This document shows positions 1-6,500 of a stretch of 7,812 nt of DNA, piece after piece. The translations under genes were made by a program, and so were the position numbers. Origin of the DNA: JANNVZ01 sp046153915 (GTDB taxonomy: Bacteria > Bacteroidota > Bacteroidia > Flavobacteriales_D > Sanyastnellaceae); the NCBI GenBank assembly GCA_046153915.1, contig JBJXFC010000352.1, positions 1 through 7,812 on the forward strand, given 5' to 3'. Each line of letters begins with the position of its first letter. Positions within the stretch are counted from its first letter, which is position 1. The notes below the pieces were generated by a model. It was not told the DNA's origin. It was given only the letters and a program-made list of their open reading frames with translations, and did not search any database.

Positions 1-2
1 CG

Positions 3-92
3 CGTGTCTGGCTGCGCGAAGGCGAAAAGACATTCGTGAGCCGATTGAAATTGGCTTTCGAAGATTTGAACTGCATCAATCGCAACGCGTAG
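3..92 (+). CDS. C-terminal end of an unrecognised protein (partial)
   Basis: This frame is open from the left edge to a TAG at 90-92 and gives 29 residues that begin RVWLREGEKTF and end DLNCINRNA. The mix of charged and hydrophobic residues (LKLAFEDL) looks like a real amphipathic protein end. The stop is followed closely by a repeat and then by a very strong terminator-like hairpin on the same strand at 153-213, which fits a gene ending here. The start lies outside the window. I do not recognise the family and propose no function. Frame +2 is also open in this stretch, but it runs on through the 7-bp repeats and has arginine-rich, low-complexity content, so it is less believable. Confidence 0.5.
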   Translation, partial: RVWLREGEKTFVSRLKLAFEDLNCINRNA

Positions 93-127
93 TGCGATAT
101 GCGATTTGCGAATCGCGATACGCGATA
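93..127. repeat. 7-bp tandem repeat, YGCGATA x5
   Basis: Five consecutive 7-mers can be read: TGCGATA (93-99), TGCGATT (100-106), TGCGAAT (107-113), CGCGATA (114-120) and CGCGATA (121-127). The array begins at the base after the TAG stop codon (90-92). The preceding CGCGTAG (86-92), which contains that stop, may be a degenerate extra unit. Directly downstream, AATCGCG (128-134) is in opposite orientation, so the right end is also partly palindromic. The function is unknown; slippage-prone DNA or a remnant of a dispersed repeat family are both possible. Confidence 0.75.
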
Positions 128-152
128 AATCGCGTCATCCCCTCGATGCGAT

Positions 153-213
153 GAAAAAAAATAGAAAGAAAGAAAGGCGGCGCCGCCGCCTTTCTTTCTT
201 TCTATTTTTTTTC
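153..213 (+). terminator. Perfect 30-bp inverted repeat, likely strong bidirectional terminator
   Basis: Bases 153-182 are exactly complementary to 184-213 around a single central C at 183; in RNA the innermost pairs would open to form the loop. The outer stem is A8 on the left and T8 on the right, the middle is three GAAA units against three TTTC units, and the tip is GGCGGCG against CGCCGCC. A GC-rich tip with a following T-rich strand is the intrinsic terminator layout. Because the A/T tracts are symmetrical, it could stop transcription from either side. It lies 60 bp after the stop codon at 90-92 and is on the right strand to end that gene. Confidence 0.8.
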
Positions 214-233
214 TCCTTTTTTTATGAATGAAC

Positions 234-480
234 TTGTCATTCCGCAGCGAAGCAAGGAACCCCCCCCTCATTTTAACAAGTGCTTCTCTCCGCCTTGTCA
301 TTCCGCAGCGTAGCAAGAAGAACCTATTACCAAATTGTCATTCCGCAGCGTAGCAAGAAGAACTTATTACCAAATTGTCATTCCGCAGCGCAGCAAGGAA
401 CCTTCTTTCATTTTTTTCGCTGCGCGATATATCTCTTCCAAGGTCCGATATAAAATTGTCATCCCGCTGCGCAGCAACCC
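234..480. repeat. Cluster of five TTGTCATTCCGCAGCG-type dispersed repeats
   Basis: Copies start at 234, 295, 335, 375 and 456, all in the same orientation. The first four share TTGTCATTCCGCAGCG, then one variable base (A, T, T, C), then AGCAAG. Copies 1 and 4 continue GAACC, while copies 2 and 3 continue AAGAAC. The fifth is diverged (TTGTCATCCCGCTGCGCAGC) and contains a perfect 10-bp palindrome GCTGCGCAGC at 466-475. The 6-mers ACTTGT (232-237) and ACAAGT (276-281) form an inverted pair around copy 1. From general knowledge, similar GTCATTCCG...AGGAATC sequences are common intergenic repeats in Bacteroidota and other bacteria. No transposase is present nearby. Confidence 0.8.
295..374. repeat. 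40-bp tandem duplication inside the repeat cluster
   Basis: Units 295-334 and 335-374 are identical at 39 of 40 positions; the one difference is C at 324 against T at 364. A third unit starts in register at 375 but diverges after about 22 bases. Each unit consists of the dispersed repeat core plus the linker TATTACCAAA. This indicates local duplication of one repeat plus its flank rather than independent insertions. Confidence 0.85.
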
Positions 481-506
481 AAAAATCGTTTTCCCCCAAA
501 TTCGAT

Positions 507-514
507 TATATTTG
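507..514 (+). promoter_or_regulatory. Candidate Bacteroidota -7 promoter element
   Basis: TATATTTG matches the TAnnTTTG consensus of the primary sigma factor of Bacteroidota exactly. It sits 23 bp before the TTG start at 538, which would leave a short leader. No clear TTG -33 element is visible about 20 bp upstream, where the sequence is only T-rich, so the assignment rests on the -7 match and the position. No Shine-Dalgarno sequence precedes the start, which is normal in this phylum. Confidence 0.45.
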
Positions 515-537
515 ATCCGCCTTAACGATCTTATACC

Positions 538-3288
538 TTGACCAAGCGAATTTTCTGCATTTTGTTTCTGTCAATCTGTGCATTTTATGCAGCAGCGCAG
601 TTTGATTTGCTGCAACCCATTCCAACTCAAAATCAGGTACCGGATAATTTTGGATCGGGAGTGAGCTTTTATGATTTCGATAAAGATGGGTTTGATGATA
701 TCACCATTCTCGATAATGAAATAGGTGCCAGGGCATTTAGAAATGATGGCGATTCTACATTTACATTATGGCACACATTTCCATCATCGAGTATTCTGAA
801 ATCTATTAGTTGGGTAGATTTTGACAACGATGGTGACGCGGACATCTTCTTCACGTGTTACAATTGTTCCAATGCGATGTACCGCAACGATGGCAACGGA
901 AACTTTACAATAATAAACGATCAGTTTTTTCCGGCCATGCCTGCTGATTACAATACGGGTCAATCCTGGGGTGATTATGACAACGATGGATTTCTTGATC
1001 TCTACATCTGCGTCTATAATAGCCTGCCAAATGGATCCACCAATTTATTGTACCACAACAACGGCGACGGAACATTTGAAGAGGTTGCGGGATTGCTTGG
1101 AGTGAGCAACGGACATCGAAGATCTTTCCAAAGTATTTGGGCGGATTTTAATCTCGATGGTTGGCAGGATATGTATGTGATCAACGATAAGAATGATATC
1201 AATGGGTATTTCCTAAATAACTCTGGCGTTTTCACTTCAGCTCCAAATCAATATGGCCTTAATCTTCTGATGGATGCCATGTCGGCTTCTGTTGCGGATT
1301 ACGATGATGACGGTGATTTTGATATATATATCACAGATATCTTAACCGGACACGCGCTTATGCGCAACGAAGGTCCGAATTTTGTAAACGCCGCACCCGA
1401 ACTAGGTATAGACATTCCCGGTGGTTGGGGATGGGGAGCGCTTTGGATCGATTCTGATTTGGATGGCGATGATGATCTCTTCGTTTGCAACAAAGGTGCT
1501 CTCAGCAATGAAAATGATAATCGCTATTTCACAAATGAAGCCGGAATCTTTACTGACACCGGAAGCGATGTTTTGAATGGTAGCCTCCATTCCTCATTTG
1601 CGCCGGCTAAGGGAGACTTCAACAATGATGGGCGTTGTGATATAGTTGTTACCAATAACAACCCTGTGAGCACAGTTCTTTGGCAAAATCAATTTGACTC
1701 GACCGGAAATTATGTCAAACTTGGATTAATTGGAACGATCAGTAACCGCGATGGGATTGGTTCGGTTGTGCGTTGTTACCACAATGCACAAAACAAAATC
1801 ATCCAAACACGCTGCGGAGAAAATTATCTTGGTCAGAATAGTCAGTATGAAATTGTAGGTCTTGGTAGCGATACCCTCGTTGATTCGTTGATCGTTGTCT
1901 GGCCCTCCGGATGGGTAGACAAATATTTCAGTTTATTACCCAACACCCTTCATACGCTCACGGAAGGTGAGACCTTTTCGGTTGAGTTGAATGCATCAGG
2001 GACAACGTTGTGTCCTTCTGGCAATGAAAACATATTGATTAGTGTTGAAGGCGATTTGGAAGTACTCTGGTCGACGGATGAATTTTCAACTTCTATTGTG
2101 GTTGAATCAGCAGGAATCTATTCTGCAATTGCTACCAATGAATTTGGTTTGTCCGATACTGCATCCATTCAAATAATCTGGATTTCCGATCCATTGTTAT
2201 CCGTTCAGTTAAATGCACCGCTGTGTTTCGAAGGAACAGACGGATCTATTGAATTGGAAATTTCACTCCCTTCGGAAACTCAGGTGTTTTGGAATGGCAA
2301 TGAAGGCAGCACTGTACTTTCTGAAATTTCTGCGGGAATTATTTACTGCGAATTGAGTGATCAAGCCGGTTGTGTGTTTAATTATTCTTTCGAGTTGCCA
2401 GAGCCGGAGCCTATATCGGTTGATTTTTTTCACGCCTCTATTTTATGCAATGGTGAAACTATTCCTGTATCTGTTGAGTTGGATGGTGGAGTAGGCCCCT
2501 ACACAATCGATTGGGGTAGTATTGATTCCACTGTTGTGGGTGCAGGCAATTATACGGTGTTGGTTTCTGATGCGAATGGATGTTCAACGATGTCACAATT
2601 TGCGTTGGATGAACCGGATTCATTGGTGTTTATCTCAACAACGCCTTCGGTTTGTTTTGGAGATTCGATCACTCCAACCTGGCAAATAGTGGGTGGAATT
2701 GAGCCATTCTTCGTTCAGTTTCCCAACGAAGATTCAGAGGAATTTGTAGCAGGATTTTATCCGGTATGGATAACAGATTCGCAAGATTGTTTTTTGGAAG
2801 CAGCGATTGAAATAGAGGAATACGATCAAGTGCAAATCAATTATGAGGTATCCGAAGCTTTCAATGGAGACAACGGAAGCATTGAGCTCTTCGTAACCGG
2901 AGGTACCGAACCGTATGCATACGCATGGAGCAACGGGGGGGATACGAATCCTCTTACCGACATACCACAGGGTTATTTCCAATGCCTGGTTACCGACTTC
3001 CATAATTGTTTCGCCGCTACGGAAAATATTCTGGTATTGGATGCAGGTATGCAAACAAAAGAGAAGAATACGTTTCGGATTTTTCCAAACCCAGCGGGAG
3101 ATGTCGTGTACTTCGACGTAAAGCCCGACTGGCAGAATGAAGTGATCAGCATTTCAGATCTTACAGGCAGGATCGTTTATAAATCCGATCTAAATTCGGC
3201 CAAGGGTGCTATTTCTATTTGGGATTGGCAGGAGGGAACTTACTTCATCAAAATTGCCGATGTTGTGCTCATTCTTGTAAAGCTATAA
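538..3288 (+). CDS. Secreted FG-GAP/ASPIC protein with SprB-like repeats and T9SS sorting domain
   Basis: This is a predicted extracellular or cell-surface protein of 916 residues. Residues 1-21 are a Sec signal peptide (MTKR, then a hydrophobic stretch, probable cut after AFYAAA). Seven FG-GAP/VCBS calcium loops of the type DxDxDGxxD start at residues 46, 94, 146, 203, 254, 305 and 360; their roughly 50-residue spacing suggests a seven-bladed beta-propeller. Residues about 403-471 match the ASPIC/UnbV domain (GIGSVVR, QTRCGENYLGQNS, GLGSDTLVDSLIVVWPSG). An Ig-like module (about 478-550) and four SprB-like repeats (about 560-622, 634-693, 702-761, 766-834) follow. Residues 845-916 are a type A T9SS sorting domain (FRIFPNP, DLTGRIVY, EGTYFIKI). 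The start is TTG: an in-frame TAA lies at 523-525, there is no ATG between them, and the first internal Met is residue 114, beyond the signal peptide. Binding to ligands or matrix is inferred from the domains; no catalytic motif was seen. Confidence 0.93.
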   Translation: MTKRIFCILFLSICAFYAAAQFDLLQPIPTQNQVPDNFGSGVSFYDFDKDGFDDITILDNEIGARAFRNDGDSTFTLWHTFPSSSILKSISWVDFDNDGDADIFFTCYNCSNAMYRNDGNGNFTIINDQFFPAMPADYNTGQSWGDYDNDGFLDLYICVYNSLPNGSTNLLYHNNGDGTFEEVAGLLGVSNGHRRSFQSIWADFNLDGWQDMYVINDKNDINGYFLNNSGVFTSAPNQYGLNLLMDAMSASVADYDDDGDFDIYITDILTGHALMRNEGPNFVNAAPELGIDIPGGWGWGALWIDSDLDGDDDLFVCNKGALSNENDNRYFTNEAGIFTDTGSDVLNGSLHSSFAPAKGDFNNDGRCDIVVTNNNPVSTVLWQNQFDSTGNYVKLGLIGTISNRDGIGSVVRCYHNAQNKIIQTRCGENYLGQNSQYEIVGLGSDTLVDSLIVVWPSGWVDKYFSLLPNTLHTLTEGETFSVELNASGTTLCPSGNENILISVEGDLEVLWSTDEFSTSIVVESAGIYSAIATNEFGLSDTASIQIIWISDPLLSVQLNAPLCFEGTDGSIELEISLPSETQVFWNGNEGSTVLSEISAGIIYCELSDQAGCVFNYSFELPEPEPISVDFFHASILCNGETIPVSVELDGGVGPYTIDWGSIDSTVVGAGNYTVLVSDANGCSTMSQFALDEPDSLVFISTTPSVCFGDSITPTWQIVGGIEPFFVQFPNEDSEEFVAGFYPVWITDSQDCFLEAAIEIEEYDQVQINYEVSEAFNGDNGSIELFVTGGTEPYAYAWSNGGDTNPLTDIPQGYFQCLVTDFHNCFAATENILVLDAGMQTKEKNTFRIFPNPAGDVVYFDVKPDWQNEVISISDLTGRIVYKSDLNSAKGAISIWDWQEGTYFIKIADVVLILVKL

Positions 3289-3306
3289 AAGATTACCGTC
3301 AACCTC

Positions 3307-3338
3307 GGCGACAAACACGCCCTATCTCAATTTTTTTT
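3307..3338 (+). terminator. Weak terminator-like hairpin with T8 tract
   Basis: GGCG (3307-3310) can pair with CGCC (3318-3321) over a 7-base loop, and a run of eight T follows at 3331-3338. It lies 19 bp after the TAA of the preceding gene. The stem has only 4 bp and the T tract is 9 bases away, so this is a poor intrinsic terminator and may be coincidence. Confidence 0.25.
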
Positions 3339-3431
3339 GATCGAAAATAAATATTTTTATAGGCCTAAGATTCTTGTTTTCAGACTTAGTATGAAGGGTA
3401 CAGACATTTGGGCGGGTAACGCGGACGGCTA

Positions 3432-3455
3432 AAAATTGGGGGGTTGCCTCCTTTT
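3432..3455 (+). terminator. Possible second terminator-like hairpin
   Basis: GGGGG (3438-3442) can pair with CCTCC (3447-3451) with one G-U wobble over a GTTG loop. Flanking AAAA (3432-3435) can pair with TTTT (3452-3455) if the TT at 3436-3437 is bulged out. It stands 143 bp beyond the upstream gene and before the next promoter candidate, so it could insulate the two genes. The wobble and bulge make it uncertain. Confidence 0.25.
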
Positions 3456-3505
3456 AGACGAAAATAAATTTTTTCTTCAAGTAGTTTTTTTTAATGATTT
3501 TACAC

Positions 3506-3513
3506 TAACCTTG
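3506..3513 (+). promoter_or_regulatory. Candidate Bacteroidota -7 promoter element
   Basis: TAACCTTG matches TAnnTTTG at all but one fixed position. It would place the transcript start near 3520 and give a leader of about 58 nt. The -33 region is a T8 run (3485-3492) without a clean TTG. The leader ends in an A-rich stretch just before the ATG at 3578 (TCTAAAACCAAAACAC), a common feature of translation initiation regions in this phylum, where Shine-Dalgarno pairing is little used. Confidence 0.4.
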
Positions 3514-3527
3514 TAGTCAGATTTTAG

Positions 3528-3547
3528 GTCATCTAAAGTCATCTTAA
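3528..3547. repeat. 10-bp direct repeat in the predicted leader
   Basis: GTCATCTAAA (3528-3537) is followed directly by GTCATCTTAA (3538-3547), 9 of 10 bases identical and one helical turn apart. A related TCTAAAAC occurs at 3562-3569. The pair lies between the candidate promoter and the start codon. It could be a protein binding site or an RNA element, but chance in an AT-rich spacer is also possible. Confidence 0.35.
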
Positions 3548-3577
3548 CCTTAATAATTTAATCTAAAACCAAAACAC

Positions 3578-6500
3578 ATGAGAGTTTTTAATGCTACTTC
3601 TCGAACGCGGATCTTATCCGTGCTGTTTGTTTTCGCAGCATTGTTCGCCAGCCAATGGGCCGGTGCTCAATGTATTTCTACGCCAAGCGGTCAGTACCCT
3701 GGCGGAACCTACACACCTGTTTGTCCGGGTCCAAACACGATTGACAATTTCTGTTGGGCCGGTGAGTACACCGTGGTTGCAGTTAACCCTGCATACACTT
3801 ACACGTTCACGGCCTCTGCCGGAGCTCCGTACATTACCATTATTGATGCTACTGGTACATCGGCTTTGGCCTGGGGAACTTCCCCGGTTGTTTACACACC
3901 TGGCGTTGCAGGTACTGTGCGTTTCGCGCGTCACACAAGTTCAGCTTGTGGTACCGGAACTACGAACACCACTTGTGCAGTGTCATGTGTCGCTTCTGCA
4001 AACTGCGCTGGCACACCAACACCGGGCAATACCATTGCTTCTCAGAGCCCAACATGTTCTTCTGAGGCGTTGACATTTACCTTGCAAAACGGTACAATTG
4101 GTGCAGGTATTTCTTATCAGTGGTACGAGTCTTTGACTGGTATCGGTGGTCCATACAATCCAGTTGGTCCAAACGCAGATACTTATGTATTGGCGCAATC
4201 AGCTCCAGATGCATGGTATTTCTGCGATGTTACATGTTCATTCTCTGGATTAACTGGTTCATCCAATCCGGTAAACGTATTGCTTGAAACCAACTTCAAC
4301 AACTGCTACTGCGACGCTGGTGCATTGTTCGTTTGGGAATCAATTTCAAACGTTACAATGAACAACGTAAACCAAGCCAGCGGTTTGGGTGTTGGTAACT
4401 ATGAGGACTATACTGCCCAGGTAGTAAACGTTGCTCAGACTGCAACATATCCTATCACCGTAACTTTGAATAACGGATTTTTCGCTGACCAGGTTTCTGT
4501 TTGGATCGACCTTGACCAAAGCGGAAGCTTTGATGGTCTTGAGCAATTGTATCTCAGTGCAACCGGCCCTGGTCCGCACATTGGAAATATCACCATTCCT
4601 GGTACCGCAACTTTAGGTACTACTCGCATGCGTATCCGTATGTACGATAGCAGCGATGGTTCTGGGCCATACACACCTTGCGGCGACAACGGCTATGGTG
4701 AAGTTGAAGATTATTCTGTGAATATCACAACACCTCCATCTTGCTTAACACCAGCTATCATCTCTATTACAGAAAATTCTGCTACATGGGCTGATGCATC
4801 TGTTGTATTCAACGATGGTGGTCCTGGATACGAAATCAGCTACGGTCCTAAGCCTACTGCTGCTGGCGCCGGAACTGTATTATCATTTGCTTCTTCACCT
4901 GCTACCATCGCTGGTCTTAGCAACGGTGTTGACTACGATATCTACATCCGTCAAAACTGCGGTGGATTGGATGGCGACAGCGATTGGTCTCCTGCCTCTA
5001 CTTTGATGAACTACATCACTGTAAATAACTCAGGTAGCGAATCTTACACAACTTGTAGCGGTATCATTACTGACGCTGGTGGATTGCTTGGTGACTATCA
5101 GAGTGGTACTTTTGGTCAGGTAGTAATTACACCTGCCAACCCAACAGATGTTATCCGTTTTGTTGGTAATATCGATTTCGAAGCTCCAATCGATGGAGTT
5201 TATTTCTTCGAAGGTGTGGGTACTTTTGGTACTCAGATTGATGGTTACACTGGTACTGGCGGTCCAATCGACGTATTGTCTGTTGGTGCTGGTGTTCCGG
5301 TTACTGTTTACATTCAGACCAGTGGTTTTGTGAATTTCTCTGGTATGAGCCTTACAATGACTTGTGAGCTTGCTCCTACTTGTGTTACCCCGACATTGGT
5401 ATTTGCCAACAACGTAACTACCAACTCGGCTGATATCAATTGGAATTGTGTTTCTTGCACAGGTTCTTATATCCTCGAGTATGGTCTTACAGGATTTACT
5501 CCTGGCCTTGCTGGCACTGCTGGCGTGGGTGGTACTGTTGTTACAGCTCCTGCTGGCAACTACCAGTTCACTCCGTTTACTCTCAGTGGTTTGACACCCG
5601 GTACAACCTATGATTTATATGTTCGTCAGGATTGTGGTCTTGGTGACTACTCTGCTAACAGCGTATTTATCGTAACATTCGCTACTGCAACTCCTCCAGA
5701 TTGCGCAGCCAGCCCTGTATATACTTGCGGTAACAACCAAAGTGTAACTTGCACAGGTGGTGGAGCATGGAGTTTGTTAGATCCTAACTTCTTCGCCACA
5801 ACATTTGGTGATGAGCAGGTATTCAAATTCACTCCTCCTACAACAGGTATCTATACATTCAGCGTATCTTCTTCTTCAACTTTGTTCAACCCAATCACTT
5901 ACTTCTTCAAAGATGCTACATTGGGTTGTGATGAGTTCAACTGGAATTACATTGGTACTGCGTATGGTTTCATTACTCCAACTTCAGACAACTTCGGTTC
6001 TTTGACAGGCGGTGTTGAATACTATATCCTTGCCGATGCATGGGGCGTTGCCGCTGAAACTCAAAACTTCAGCATCAGCTGCACACCAATCGTTCCTCCT
6101 GCAAATGACCTTTGCACTGGTGCTATTTCTTTCGGTTGTGGTGGTACAGTAACTGGCAGCACTGCCAATGCTTCTAACGAGGGTATACCAAGTTGTTATT
6201 TTGGTGGAACTCAAACTTCTCCAGGCGTATGGTATTCATTCCTTTCAGGTGGTGAAACTTACCAACTCGACCTCGGTGGTTCTGACTTTGATACCAAATT
6301 ATCAGTTTATTCTGGCACTTGTGGAGCATTGGTTTGCGAAGCTGGTGACGATGATAGTGGACCTGGTTTAACTTCACACATCGATCTTGCTACATCAGCA
6401 GGAAATATCTACTACGTTATGGTACATGGTTTCGGTTCAGCTACTGGTAACTACATCCTTTCTGCTACTTGTGTTACTCCGCCAGCATTTGACTCACCAG

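Larger units (their letters stand above)
93..537. other. Non-coding repeat-rich spacer
   Basis: No convincing gene lies in these 445 bases. From left to right the spacer holds five 7-bp tandem units (93-127), a perfect 30-bp inverted repeat (153-213), five copies of a TTGTCATTCCGCAGCG-like repeat (234-480), and a Bacteroidota-type -7 element (507-514). An open frame at 335-541 runs straight through the repeats and ends beside the next gene; it is treated as spurious. A run of eight C at 260-267 follows the first dispersed repeat copy. Confidence 0.8.

Noticed and set aside
295..404. Possible CRISPR array (regular 40-bp spacing)
   Set aside because: The supposed spacers are only about 10 nt and nearly identical to each other (TATTACCAAA), other copies are irregularly placed, and no cas gene is present. 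It is a tandem duplication.
93..537. Insertion sequence or mobile element remnant
   Set aside because: No transposase fragment, no paired terminal inverted repeats with target duplication, and the only long inverted repeat (153-213) is explained by a terminator-like hairpin.
335..541. A 68-codon open frame through the dispersed repeats
   Set aside because: It starts at a TTG that is part of the repeat core, its residues (RSVARR, VIPQRS, VIPLRS) are translations of the repeat units, and it overlaps the start of a well-supported gene. It is a by-product of repeat composition.
2734..3054. 106-codon open frame on the minus strand
   Set aside because: It lies entirely inside the well-supported 538-3288 gene, opposite to its SprB-like repeats, and shows no recognisable domain. 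The other minus-strand and alternate-frame openings within both large genes were rejected for the same reason.
3391..3432. 13-codon ATG frame (MKGTDIWAGNADG) in the intergenic region
   Set aside because: It is very short, has no promoter or initiation context that stands out, and has no regulatory peptide pattern such as codon runs. A leader peptide cannot be supported.
3614..3934. 106-codon minus-strand open frame within the second large gene
   Set aside because: It is rich in Arg, Cys and Ser with no family features and overlaps the signal peptide and first module of the real protein in the opposite strand. It is a shadow frame.
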